Part shown: piece by piece, positions 47,026 through 56,428 of the stretch
Layout of the letters: each line of letters starts with the position of its first letter
Position numbering within the stretch: the stretch's first letter is position 1
The notes under the pieces: model-generated
The model's database searches: none
Seen by the model: the letters and a program-made list of their open reading frames with translations, nothing else
Told to the model about the DNA's origin: nothing
DNA from: Rhodocyclaceae bacterium
GTDB taxonomy: Bacteria; Pseudomonadota; Gammaproteobacteria; Burkholderiales; Rhodocyclaceae
Reading direction: 5' to 3'
NCBI GenBank assembly: GCA_023150275.1
Contig: JAKLLG010000013.1
Location: 1-64,000, forward strand
DNA length: 64,000 nt
Translations under genes and position numbers: made by a program

Positions 47026-49823
47026 ATAACGATCATGTCGGGATAATCTTCCGCCTGGTCGCTGGCTGTGATGCGGCGGATCATTGTCATGGTGGCAAGC
47101 CGCAGCGCGGCTTCGGATTCGCGCAGATTTTCGGCGCTCGCGCGCGCCGCATCGTTTTCGCCATTCCTGATTTGTGTCAGACACAGTTCCGCGTGCGTGT
47201 GCAATGCATTGTGGCAAGCGCGCAGTTCGTTGAACTCTTTCAGTTTGCCGTAGCTGCGATTTCCGTCTCCCTTCAGCCAGCGACCGAGCGGGCAGGTGGC
47301 AAGGACGATCTGCCGCGAGTCGATACTGCTGCGTCCGGGCTTCAACCGATCGTCGATGATGGCGAGCCAGCGGCGGTGCTGACTCAGTGCCTGCGCAAGA
47401 GGGAGATCGCCTCGTGCCAACACTTGACGCGCGGCGCTGCTGAGTGACGCCTGCGGTTGCCAGCTGGCAACCCATCCAGGCATGGCTTCCGCCGGCATTG
47501 GCCGTGCGATGCCGAACCCCTGCGCCTGCCGACAGCCGAGGTGGGCGAGCAGTATTGCGTGTTCGACCGTTTCAACGCCCTCGGCAATAACTGGATGGCT
47601 GAAGGCCTCGCCAAGTCCGATTACCGCTTCCACGATAGCGAGATCGTTGGGATCGTCCAGCATTCCGCCAACGAAGCTCTGGTCGATCTTGATCAGATTC
47701 GTAGGCAGGCGGCGCAGGTAGGCGAGAGAGGCATAGCCCGTGCCGAAATCGTCGAGTGCGAAGCTGACGCCCAGCGCCGCGCAGGTTTCCATTTTCATCG
47801 AGATGCTCTGCAGGTCGCCGAGGGCGGCCGTCTCCAGCACTTCGAGTTGCAGTTTGGAATGGAACTCGGGCGGAAATTCGGTCAGCGTACCGGCAATGAA
47901 CCCCGCGAACTGATCACTTTGCAGATGCCGTGCGGGAAGATTCACACTCACCGATAGGTCCAGCCCTTCCCGCGACCACTCGAGCATTTGCGTCAGCGCC
48001 GTGCGGATGACCCATTCCGAAATCGGTATCTCCAGCTCGCTGCCTTCGGTGAGGGGCAGAAACTCGGACGGGGGCAACAATCCATGCTCCGGATGCTGCC
48101 AGCGAATCAGTGCTTCGGCGCCAACGACGCTACCGGAGAAAAAGTCGACCTTGGGTTGGTAGTACAGAACCAGTTCCCCCAGCGGCAGCGCCTTGCCGAT
48201 TCGGGTGAGCGTTGCCATGCGCGTCTTGCGGTCGCGGTCGAGTTCGGGATCGAAGAGATGCCAGCGGTTGCGTCCGGATTGCTTGGCCGAGTACATCGCC
48301 TGATCCGCATGGCGCAGCAAGGTGTCGGCATCCGCATCGTCGTCCGGGTACATGGCCAGGCCGATGCTGGCGGACATTGTGGCGACCTCTCCGTCGATGG
48401 CGTAGGGGCGGCCGAGCGTGGCGAGGACGCGCTCCAGCGTGACACGTGCCTGCGGTGCGTCGTCGATATTGCAGAGCACGATGACGAACTCATCGCCCCC
48501 CAGGCGCGCGACGGTGTCCGTTTCTCGCACGGCCGAGAGCAGGCGGCGCCCCACTTCTTCGAGGATCGAATCGCCTGCGGCATGGCCGTAGTGATCATTG
48601 ATCGGCTTGAATCCATCGAGATCGAGCAGCGCCACGCCAACGCGACGGTTGGCCCGCCGCGCCTGAGCCAGTGCCATGTCAAGACGATCACCAAGAAGGG
48701 CGCGATTGGGCAGGCCGGTGAGCGGGTCGAAGTGCGCCATGCGCTCGAGCCGTTCCTGCTGCGTCTTGAAGGTGCTGATGTCAGAGAAAATGCTGGTGTA
48801 ATGCCGCAATTCGCCCTGTTCGTCGCGAACGGCGCTGACGGTCAGAAGTTCCGGAAAGATCTCGCCATCCTTGCGCCGGTTGAATATTTCGCCCTGCCAG
48901 GAGTTTTCACGCTGGATGACTTCCCACATCTGGGCATAGAACTCCTGCGAGTGCTTTCCCGAGCGAAGCAGTGAAGGCGTCTGCCCGAGGGCTTCCTCGC
49001 GCGAGTAGCCGGTGATGCGGGAGAAGGCCTCGTTGACCTCGACGATACGCCCCTCGGGGTCGGTGATCATCACGCCCTCCTGCGCGTTCTCGAATACGCT
49101 GGCCATCAGGCGCAAACGCTGCTCGGCGGCAATGCGAGCGCCGACACTTGCCCCCATGGTGTTGAATGCGCGGACAAGGCTCCCGATGTCGTCGTCTGGC
49201 GGTGTGGGCAGTGGCGAAAATTCGCCTTGCTCAAGTGCCGCCGCCGCCGTTTCAAGGCGTAGCAACTGGCGCGTCAGCCAGGCGCCGATCAGCGCAAGCA
49301 GGAGGGCCGTGAGCGTGAGTTCGATCAGTGCCAGTACCACTCCCTGGGTAAGCATGGCCTTGCGCGCCAGCACGATGGGAGAGAGATCGAGGCCGATGTG
49401 CAGTGCGCCGAGTTCCTGCCCCGCGAATACCAGCGGGGAAACGAGGTCATGGCGGGCCGAGCCGTCTTCCTTGTCGAGCAGCGATATCGACGTTTCCGGC
49501 TTGGGCAATGGTTTGTCCGCCGGCCAGCCGGAGGCGCTGACGAGGAGGCCCCGCTGATCGGTGACAGCAAGGTAGATCAAACCGTCCACCCGGTCGCTTT
49601 CGTCGAGGATGGCCTTGACGGTGGCCCGGTCGGATTGCAATAACGGCGCGGTCAGCGCCGACCGCAGGATGGGCACCAACTGCTCGGCATGGCGCCTCGC
49701 TTCGTTGGTCAGCGTCTGGTGCAAGAGGCGCAGGCTGTTTCCGACCAGTAGCGTGAGCATCACGGCTTCGACGACAAGTGCGGCGAGCAGGAACTTTCCG
49801 CGAAGGGTCTTGGGCGCTTTCAT
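47022..49823 (-). CDS. GGDEF-EAL protein with HAMP, PAS and a C-terminal zinc-binding CZB domain
   Basis: 933 residues. Two N-terminal helices (about 10-30 and 160-185) flank a periplasmic sensor. They are followed by HAMP (about 180-235), PAS (about 245-365), GGDEF with intact GGDEF at 442-446, and EAL with E570-A-L plus DDFGTG. The tail has a complete CZB zinc signature: H816-x2-W, C844PLGRW and H871-x3-H875. Both c-di-GMP synthesis and hydrolysis motifs are intact, so the net output is unclear. Zinc sensing is inferred from the CZB motif. The last codons and the stop TAG lie in the palindromic element. Confidence 0.9.
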   Translation of the reverse strand: MKAPKTLRGKFLLAALVVEAVMLTLLVGNSLRLLHQTLTNEARRHAEQLVPILRSALTAPLLQSDRATVKAILDESDRVDGLIYLAVTDQRGLLVSASGWPADKPLPKPETSISLLDKEDGSARHDLVSPLVFAGQELGALHIGLDLSPIVLARKAMLTQGVVLALIELTLTALLLALIGAWLTRQLLRLETAAAALEQGEFSPLPTPPDDDIGSLVRAFNTMGASVGARIAAEQRLRLMASVFENAQEGVMITDPEGRIVEVNEAFSRITGYSREEALGQTPSLLRSGKHSQEFYAQMWEVIQRENSWQGEIFNRRKDGEIFPELLTVSAVRDEQGELRHYTSIFSDISTFKTQQERLERMAHFDPLTGLPNRALLGDRLDMALAQARRANRRVGVALLDLDGFKPINDHYGHAAGDSILEEVGRRLLSAVRETDTVARLGGDEFVIVLCNIDDAPQARVTLERVLATLGRPYAIDGEVATMSASIGLAMYPDDDADADTLLRHADQAMYSAKQSGRNRWHLFDPELDRDRKTRMATLTRIGKALPLGELVLYYQPKVDFFSGSVVGAEALIRWQHPEHGLLPPSEFLPLTEGSELEIPISEWVIRTALTQMLEWSREGLDLSVSVNLPARHLQSDQFAGFIAGTLTEFPPEFHSKLQLEVLETAALGDLQSISMKMETCAALGVSFALDDFGTGYASLAYLRRLPTNLIKIDQSFVGGMLDDPNDLAIVEAVIGLGEAFSHPVIAEGVETVEHAILLAHLGCRQAQGFGIARPMPAEAMPGWVASWQPQASLSSAARQVLARGDLPLAQALSQHRRWLAIIDDRLKPGRSSIDSRQIVLATCPLGRWLKGDGNRSYGKLKEFNELRACHNALHTHAELCLTQIRNGENDAARASAENLRESEAALRLATMTMIRRITASDQAEDYPDMIVI

Positions 49824-50674
49824 CGGGCATCCCGGAGCTGACGACGCACCGCATCGGCATACGGGCGCATTGCATCGAGTTCAGCCGCATCGATCGGTCG
49901 GTAGCCGCCGAGCTTGTTTTCCTCGAAGTAGGCCTTGGCCGGCGCGCTTTCGGCAAAGGCGGCGAGCGTTTTGCGGATCAACGTCTCGCGGGCCTTGTGC
50001 GTTGGCGCAAGGAGATAGACCCGCCCCGGAATCGGCCCGCTGCGCGCGAGAATGCGCAGGCCGGAACGTGTTTTTTCCGGCAGGCGCTGCAGATTGGCCA
50101 GCGAGACGAAGCCTGCGGCCGCTTCTCCCGAGAGCACGAGCTCGGCGACACTGTCGGAGGCGGTGATGTACTGCATCGATTTCGCCTGTACCTGCTGTTG
50201 CTGCAGCCAGTTTTCGCCCCAGAGCGTAACGAGCGAGGCAGGATTGAGACCGAGCACCGGACGTCCTTGCAGATCCGCCGGGCTGCGCATGGGGCTGTTC
50301 TCGGCAACGATGGCAAGCGCCTCGAAGTCGGCGCGGTAGGTAAGCAGTGGCACGAAGCCGGCATCGTCATGCAGCAATGCGGCCTGGTGCGCGGTGGTGA
50401 TTGCAAGGTCGTAGTCGTTGCGGAGTGCATTCTGTGCAAAGGCGGTGAAATCGCGCGCGGTAACGATTGTGACCGACATGCCGAGTGCCTTCTCCAGCGC
50501 CGCGCGCAGCGGTTGATATTGCGTCACGATGACACGGGGACTGGTATGCGGCGCAACGCCGACGCGGAAGTTCTCGGCCGCGGATGCCGGCGGCAGGAGG
50601 GCGGCAAGGCCAAGCAGCCCGATCGCCAGGCAGCGTATCGCTGAGGCAACAAGTGGTTTCGGCGCGTACCGCAT
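49820..50674 (-). CDS. PhnD-like periplasmic phosphate/phosphonate-type binding protein
   Basis: 284 residues with a signal peptide (ASAIRCLAIGLLGLAALLPPASA) and a PhnD/SsuA/transferrin-like fold: FRVGVAPHTSPRV, then TARDFTAFAQNALRNDYDLAITT and a long C-terminal lobe. It is not next to an ABC permease. Its stop overlaps the start of the GGDEF-EAL-CZB gene by 4 bases, so it is likely the ligand-binding partner of that membrane protein. Chosen start ATG 50674 has GGGGGA upstream. The ligand (phosphonate, phosphite or other oxyanion) cannot be deduced. Confidence 0.82.
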   Translation of the reverse strand: MRYAPKPLVASAIRCLAIGLLGLAALLPPASAAENFRVGVAPHTSPRVIVTQYQPLRAALEKALGMSVTIVTARDFTAFAQNALRNDYDLAITTAHQAALLHDDAGFVPLLTYRADFEALAIVAENSPMRSPADLQGRPVLGLNPASLVTLWGENWLQQQQVQAKSMQYITASDSVAELVLSGEAAAGFVSLANLQRLPEKTRSGLRILARSGPIPGRVYLLAPTHKARETLIRKTLAAFAESAPAKAYFEENKLGGYRPIDAAELDAMRPYADAVRRQLRDAR

Positions 50675-50830
50675 GGCACGAAGTCCCCCGGATGGTATTT
50701 TGGCATTCTGCCACTTTCCGGGGTTTCTCGGCGTGGGGGCGCTTCGCTGGAGGCAATTCTCCGCGGCTTCGTGGGAATTGCCTTGCTGGAGCACTTTTGC
50801 GTTTGGTAGTAGCCTGAGCGCTCTGCATCG

Positions 50831-53764
50831 ATGGGGCGGCATGTGGGTGTGCTGGATCAGAAAGAGGTGGGGACAGACGAACGGGACTGGCTGCTGCCCG
50901 GGGTGTTGCTTGCGCTCTTCCTGTCGATCCTGATCGCAGCGGTCTTCGTCTGGTCGATCGAGAAGGTGCGCCGTCTTGATGCCGAAGAGCGTGCGCGTCG
51001 ACTCGCCGAAACCGTGGCACATGAATTCGGTGAGCGCCTCGACCGCTCACTGTCCGCCTCCTACGCGCTGGCGACGCTGATTCGCCAGGGACGCGGCGAG
51101 ATCGAAAATTTCGAGACGCTGGCGCGTGAAATGATCGGCGTCTATGGCGGCATCACCGCGTTGCAGCTGGCGCCGGACGGCGTCATCACGCAGGTCGTGC
51201 CGCTGGCTGGCAACGAGTCGGTGATCGGTTTTTCGCCGCTGCGCGATCCCCGGCAGGGTGGTGAAACCCGGCGTGTGATCGAGACGCGCAAGCCGGGCCT
51301 GACGGGGCCCTTCGAGTTGCGTCAGGGCGGGATCGGCGTCGTTGGCCGGCATCCTGTGTATCTTACCGATGCGTTGGGAGCGGATCGCTTCTGGGGGCTG
51401 ACCCAGGTGTTGATCCGCATCGACGATCTGCTCGCGGTGGCCAAGCTGCAGACGCTGGCGGGGTCTGGGTATGCGTATGAGATGTGGCGGGTGCATCCGG
51501 ACGATGGGCGCCGCCATGTCTTTGCAAGTTCGGGAACATTGCCGGCTGTGCGGCCGATCGATATCCGCATTCCCGTGCCCAACGGGGAGTGGACGCTCAG
51601 CGTGGCGCCGCTCTCCGGCTGGCACGGCGGCAAGGAACTCGCCGGCGATCTGCTTGGTGCCCTGATTTTTGTTGCCTTGGTGACGCTGGTGTCCTTTGTG
51701 CTCTTGCGCCAGCCGCGACTGCTGCGCGCCGAAGTGCGGCGCCGCACGCGCGAACTGCAGGCGAGCGAGGCGCAGTACCGCGCGCTGTTCAACGACAATC
51801 CCGTACCGATGCTGGTATACGAACCGGATAGCCGGCGCATGCTCGATGCAAACAATGCCTTTGTCGCCAGCTACGGGTTCACCCGCCATGAACTCACCCA
51901 GATGTCGGTCGCCGATCTGCATCCGCCGGATGAGCGCGCTCGGTTGCTCGGGTATTTTTCCAGCGCGCTGGCGCCCGGGTTTCGTCAGGCAGGCGAGTGG
52001 CACCACCAGCGCAAGAATGGCGAGATCATCGATGTCGAGATAAATTCTCTGGACATCATTTTCGCCGGCCGCCCGGCACGTCTGGCCTTGGCGTTCGACA
52101 TGACCGACCGCAAGCGTGCGGAGCGTGCACTGCAGATGCACAACAGCTGGCTGAAGTCGGTGCTTGAACACTTCCCGGGAGGGATTTCGGTGACCGACGC
52201 GCAGACGCGCATCGTCGGGTGGAACGAACAGTGCTGCAAGCTGCTCGATTTTCCGCGCGAGATGCTCGCCGGTGAACCGCTGCCGATGATCGATTTCATC
52301 CGCTTCAACGCGACACGGGGCGAGTACGGCGATGTCGATGTCGATGCCTATGTGGCCGAGGCCGCCAAGCAGATCGATTTGCGCGCCCCCCATCATTTCG
52401 AACGTACGCGTCCCGATGGCACCGTGCTCGAAGTGCGCGGCACGCCGTTGCCGGATGGTGGCTTCGTCACCTCCTATACCGACATCACCGAACGTAAGCG
52501 TGACGAGGCCCGGCTGCGCGCCGCGAACCAGCGCTATGAGGAACTCAATGCGGCGCTCGAATCGAAGGTGGCCGAACGCACGCTGCGTCTGGAGGCAGAG
52601 GTGGAGGAGCGCCGCCTTGTGGAGATGGCTGTCCGCCAGTCGGCCGAATGGCTGCGCGAGATCATCGACACCATGCCCTCCGGCATCCTGCTGTGGGATC
52701 GCGAGCAGCGTCTGGTCGCATGGAACGAGGCGCTGAAGCGTCTCTATCCGGCTTCGGCGGAGTTGTTGCGCGTGGGTATCTCGCGTGCGGAGCTGCGTGC
52801 AGCGATGATGGCGCGTGGTGACGCGCCTGTCGGTGACGAGGCGGCGGCTGATTGGGAGAAATCCGGGCAATGGGACCGTGTGTTGCCCGACGGCCGCGTG
52901 ATCAGCATCGAACGCATGGCCACTTCGGAGGGCGGGCGTCTGGTGCTGCAATCGGATGTGACGGCCCTGCGGCGCACGGCGGAAGTGCTGGCGCGCAACG
53001 AGCGTATGGCTTCGCTGGGCAACCTTGTCGCCGGCATCGCGCACGAGATCAATACACCGATCGGCAACGCGCTGATGGTCGCCTCGGCACTTGGCGGGCG
53101 TATCGCCGAGTTCGATGAGGTGCTCGCCGGCGGGTCGCTGCGACGCTCCGTGCTCGATGGCTTCATTTCCACGGTGCGCGAATCGGAGGATCTGCTCGTG
53201 CGCAATCTTCAGCGCGCCGCCAACCTGATCCAGAACTTCAAGCAGGTGGCAGTCGACCAGACCAGCGACCGGCGCCGCGTCTTCGATCTGGCGACGGTGC
53301 TTGAAGAAGTGCGCATGACGCTGGTGCCGCGCTTCAAGCATTCGCCCTTCGTTCTCGATCTCGATGCCGAGGTTGGCGTCAGTCTCGACAGCTTTCCCGG
53401 CGCGCTCGGCCAGGTAGCGACTAACCTGGTCGAGAACGCCCTGGTGCATGCCTTCGAAGGCCGCGCCCAAGGGCGCATCACGATGAGTGCCCGGCGTATC
53501 GGCGACCGTGCCGAAATCGTCTGTGCCGACGATGGCAACGGCGTTCCGCCCGAGGTGCGGCCACGCATCTTCGATCCCTTCTTCACCACCAAGCTCGGGA
53601 AGGGCGGCTCCGGCCTGGGCTTGTCGATCGTCCTCAATCTGGTTCGCGACCTGCTTGGCGGGGATATGCGCGTCGAGAGCGAAACCGGGCAGGGCACGCG
53701 CTTCATCATCGAGATTCCTCTGCAGGCACCGTTGGCGCGTGCGGGTTCGGCAGCGAGCCAGTAG
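50831..53764 (+). CDS. CHASE/PAS sensor histidine kinase
   Basis: 977 residues. The N-terminus has a membrane helix (about 25-45), an extracytoplasmic CHASE domain (about 60-250, with YGGITALQLAPDG), a second helix (about 280-300), three PAS segments (about 315-430, 435-570 and 615-705), a coiled coil and the kinase core. The phosphoacceptor is His738 in AHEINTPIGNAL, followed by NLVENALVHA and DDGNGV. The start overlaps no other gene. It is divergent from the PhnD-like gene by 156 bases. No response regulator is adjacent, so the partner is unknown. Confidence 0.88.
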   Translation: MGRHVGVLDQKEVGTDERDWLLPGVLLALFLSILIAAVFVWSIEKVRRLDAEERARRLAETVAHEFGERLDRSLSASYALATLIRQGRGEIENFETLAREMIGVYGGITALQLAPDGVITQVVPLAGNESVIGFSPLRDPRQGGETRRVIETRKPGLTGPFELRQGGIGVVGRHPVYLTDALGADRFWGLTQVLIRIDDLLAVAKLQTLAGSGYAYEMWRVHPDDGRRHVFASSGTLPAVRPIDIRIPVPNGEWTLSVAPLSGWHGGKELAGDLLGALIFVALVTLVSFVLLRQPRLLRAEVRRRTRELQASEAQYRALFNDNPVPMLVYEPDSRRMLDANNAFVASYGFTRHELTQMSVADLHPPDERARLLGYFSSALAPGFRQAGEWHHQRKNGEIIDVEINSLDIIFAGRPARLALAFDMTDRKRAERALQMHNSWLKSVLEHFPGGISVTDAQTRIVGWNEQCCKLLDFPREMLAGEPLPMIDFIRFNATRGEYGDVDVDAYVAEAAKQIDLRAPHHFERTRPDGTVLEVRGTPLPDGGFVTSYTDITERKRDEARLRAANQRYEELNAALESKVAERTLRLEAEVEERRLVEMAVRQSAEWLREIIDTMPSGILLWDREQRLVAWNEALKRLYPASAELLRVGISRAELRAAMMARGDAPVGDEAAADWEKSGQWDRVLPDGRVISIERMATSEGGRLVLQSDVTALRRTAEVLARNERMASLGNLVAGIAHEINTPIGNALMVASALGGRIAEFDEVLAGGSLRRSVLDGFISTVRESEDLLVRNLQRAANLIQNFKQVAVDQTSDRRRVFDLATVLEEVRMTLVPRFKHSPFVLDLDAEVGVSLDSFPGALGQVATNLVENALVHAFEGRAQGRITMSARRIGDRAEIVCADDGNGVPPEVRPRIFDPFFTTKLGKGGSGLGLSIVLNLVRDLLGGDMRVESETGQGTRFIIEIPLQAPLARAGSAASQ

Positions 53765-53999
53765 CGCAATCCGGCCGGCGGTTCTCCGGAACAGGCCGTG
53801 GATGATGTCCTGAATCCGGCGCTGAATTTGTTCCTGAATTCGGCTTTGGACGCCCGCTGATCCGCGCGCATTGTCACGAAGAAAAAAATTTGACTGGGAC
53901 GGTGCAAAGTATCGTTTTGTGATGTATTATCCGTTTCAACGATCGGGCCATGCCTAATCGTCCTCTCCATCGTCGCGCCCCCCCGCGCGACGACCTCGG

Positions 54000-54034
54000 C
54001 CCGCAGCGGTGCAAACCCTGCGGGTTTTCTTTTT
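54000..54034 (+). terminator. rho-independent terminator or attenuator before marR
   Basis: A 7-bp perfect stem CCCGCAG/CTGCGGG (54000-54006 and 54018-54024) is followed by TTTTCTTTTT. It ends 35 bases before the MarR start, so transcripts begun upstream would be stopped. It may be an attenuator or the 3' end of a small RNA starting in the AT-rich segment 53880-53940. Bases 53765-53999 otherwise show no gene. Confidence 0.7.
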
Positions 54035-54068
54035 CGCAGGTGACGTCGGATCGATACGGTAAAATGCA

Positions 54069-54542
54069 ATGGAACAAATCCCTATAACCAGTTCTCCCTG
54101 GAGCTTCCCCGACGTGACGGACAATTCCCTGCCACCGCTGGACAAGCAGGCGTTCGAGACGCTTGCCAATTTTCGCTACGAAGTCCGCAAGTTCCTGCGC
54201 TTCTCCGAAAAGGTGACGCGGAAGGCCGGCATCACGCCATTGCAGTATCTGATGCTGCTCAACATCAAGGGCTATCCCGGCCGCGACTGGGCGACCGTCG
54301 GCGAACTTGCCGAGCGCCTGCAGGCGCAGCATCACGGCGTCGTGGCGCTGGTCTCGCGTTGCGAGAAACAGGGCTTCGTCGAGCGGCGCCGCTCTGAGGA
54401 AGATCGCCGCCGTATCGAGGTGCATCTCCTGCCGAAGGGGGACGCCATTGTCGAGCGGCTGGCCAACGCCCACCGTGTGCAACTGATGTCGCTCGACGGC
54501 CGCTTCGCGGTACCGACACGCAGCGCATTCGTGCGTAGTTGA
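54069..54542 (+). CDS. MarR-family transcriptional regulator
   Basis: 157 residues with the MarR winged helix: TVGELAERLQAQHHGVVALVSRCEKQGFVERRRSEEDRRRIEVHL, where the wing is DRRRIE. The N-terminal part is a dimerisation helix region. ATG 54069 is used. A GTG at 54114 with weaker support is an alternative. It is followed 28 bases later by the dehydrogenase genes and may regulate them. The regulated ligand is unknown. Confidence 0.82.
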   Translation: MEQIPITSSPWSFPDVTDNSLPPLDKQAFETLANFRYEVRKFLRFSEKVTRKAGITPLQYLMLLNIKGYPGRDWATVGELAERLQAQHHGVVALVSRCEKQGFVERRRSEEDRRRIEVHLLPKGDAIVERLANAHRVQLMSLDGRFAVPTRSAFVRS

Positions 54543-54570
54543 TCCAACTTCAATTTTTCGGGAGCTTGCC

Positions 54571-55446
54571 ATGAAGATCGGTTTTCTCGGACTCGGCATC
54601 ATGGGGCGCCCGATGGCGCTCAACCTGATCAAGGGCGGGCACCAACTCGTCGTCTGGGCCCGGCGCCCCGCCTCGCTGGTGCCGCTGACCGAGGCTGGTG
54701 CGCAGGCTGGCAGCAGCCCCGCCGATGTCGCCCGGCAGGTCGATGTCGTGATATCGATGGTCGCCGACGCGCCCGATGTAGCACAGGTGATGCACGGCGA
54801 GAAAGGGGTTGCCGAGGGCGCACAACCGGGGCTCGTCGCCGTGGATATGAGCACCATCGCCCCCGCTGCCGCGCGCGATATCGCCACGCAGATGCAGGCG
54901 CGTGGCGTCGATTTCGTTGACGCGCCGGTTTCCGGCGGTGAGGTCGGTGCCGTCGCCGGGACGCTGTCGATCATGGCCGGCGGCAGTGTTGCTGCCTTTG
55001 CCAAGGCGAAACCGGCCTTCGAGTGCATGGGCAAGAACATCGTGCATGTCGGTGATTCCGGCGCCGGACAGGTGGCCAAGGCATGTAATCAGATCGTTAC
55101 CGGCATGGGCGTGATGGCGGTAGCGGAAGCGATGTGCTTCGCGAAGAAGGCCGGCGCCGATCCGGCGAAGGTGCGCGAAGCGCTGCTCGGCGGCTTTGCC
55201 TACTCGAAAATTCTCGAAAATCACGGCCAGCGCATGCTCGATCGCAACTTCAAGCCCGGCTTCAAGAGCTGGATGCATCAGAAGGATCTGAACATCGTCA
55301 TGCAGAGCGCGCACGAGTTGGGCTTGATGCTGCCCGGCTCGGCGATGACCGCGCAGATGTTCAACGCCATGGTCGGTTCCGGTCTTGGCGAGGAAGACTC
55401 CATCGCCGTCCTCAAACTTCTCGAAAAACTCTCCGGCCAGCAATGA
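54571..55446 (+). CDS. beta-hydroxyacid dehydrogenase (GarR/GlxR-like)
   Basis: 291 residues of the 3-hydroxyisobutyrate/tartronate-semialdehyde reductase family. The N-terminal Rossmann GFLGLGIMGRPMA, the substrate motif DAPVSGGEVGA and the catalytic Lys in GAGQVAKACNQ are all present. The likely reaction is NAD(P)-linked reduction of an aldehyde such as tartronate semialdehyde to D-glycerate. The exact substrate is inferred. The next gene is a paralogue overlapping by 4 bases. Confidence 0.88.
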   Translation: MKIGFLGLGIMGRPMALNLIKGGHQLVVWARRPASLVPLTEAGAQAGSSPADVARQVDVVISMVADAPDVAQVMHGEKGVAEGAQPGLVAVDMSTIAPAAARDIATQMQARGVDFVDAPVSGGEVGAVAGTLSIMAGGSVAAFAKAKPAFECMGKNIVHVGDSGAGQVAKACNQIVTGMGVMAVAEAMCFAKKAGADPAKVREALLGGFAYSKILENHGQRMLDRNFKPGFKSWMHQKDLNIVMQSAHELGLMLPGSAMTAQMFNAMVGSGLGEEDSIAVLKLLEKLSGQQ

Positions 55447-56306
55447 GGCTCGGCTTCATCGGCCTCGGCGCCATGGGGCGGCCGATGGCGAGCCGCCTGC
55501 TGGGTGCCGGTCACGAGGTTTTTGTCTGGGCGCGCCGGAAGGATGCCGCCGTGCCCCTGCTCGAATCAGGTGCACAGTGGCGTGCGTCGCCGGCCGAAGT
55601 GGCGCGCAGTGCCGACGTCGTCTTCACCATTGTGACCTACGGCAGCGATGTCGAATCCATCGTCTTCGGCGCGCATGGCCTGGCCGACGGTTTCGCTGCC
55701 GGCGCGGTGCTGGTCGACATGAGCACGATCGCCCCCGGTCTCGCCCGCGATATCGCGCGGCGTCTCGAAGAACGTGGCGTCGCCATGCTCGATGCGCCGG
55801 TGTCCGGCGGTGGCACCGGCGCCGCCGCGGGAACGCTGGCGATCATGGTGGGCGGCGAGGCTGCCGTGCTGGCAAGGGTGCAGCCGTTGCTCGAAGTGCT
55901 CGGGCGCACCATTGTCCATGTCGGCGGCAACGGTTGCGGGCAGGTGGCCAAGGCCTGCAATCAGATGGTCATGGTCGCGGCGATCGAAGCGGTGGCGGAA
56001 GCCATGCGCCTTGCCGAGGCCGCCGGTGTTGCCCCCGGCAAGGTGCGCGCCGCCCTGCAAGGGGGCTCGGCGGGAAGCCGGGTACTCGATCTCTTCGGCG
56101 GACGCATGGTGGCAGGCGACTATACCGCCGGCGTCGAGGCGCGCCTGCATCACAAGGATTTTGGCCTCATTGCCGAGGAGGCCCGGGCGCTCGGGGTGCC
56201 CTTGCCGATCACGGCTTCTGTCGCGCAACAGCTCAATGCACTGATGGCGCGGGGCTGGGGCGGCGACGATACGGCATCGTTGCTGCGCGTTCTGCGCCTC
56301 AACTGA
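55443..56306 (+). CDS. second beta-hydroxyacid dehydrogenase paralogue
   Basis: 287 residues, same family motifs as the preceding gene: GFIGLGAMGRPMA, DAPVSGGGTGAA and GCGQVAKACNQ. By eye it shares about half its residues with the upstream protein, so the two probably arose by tandem duplication and then diverged. Start ATG 55443 overlaps the upstream stop (ATGA). Whether the pair act on one substrate or two is unknown. Confidence 0.85.
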   Translation: MRLGFIGLGAMGRPMASRLLGAGHEVFVWARRKDAAVPLLESGAQWRASPAEVARSADVVFTIVTYGSDVESIVFGAHGLADGFAAGAVLVDMSTIAPGLARDIARRLEERGVAMLDAPVSGGGTGAAAGTLAIMVGGEAAVLARVQPLLEVLGRTIVHVGGNGCGQVAKACNQMVMVAAIEAVAEAMRLAEAAGVAPGKVRAALQGGSAGSRVLDLFGGRMVAGDYTAGVEARLHHKDFGLIAEEARALGVPLPITASVAQQLNALMARGWGGDDTASLLRVLRLN

Positions 56307-56428
56307 ACAGCTTTCCTCCGGCGCGGGGTTGATGGTCATCACGCTCGTATGGCGTGGCTGGTATCATTTGCGGTCCGAAAAGCGGCATATCGATAGACCG
56401 CTCGGGTCCAATCCGGAACGGAGGAGAC

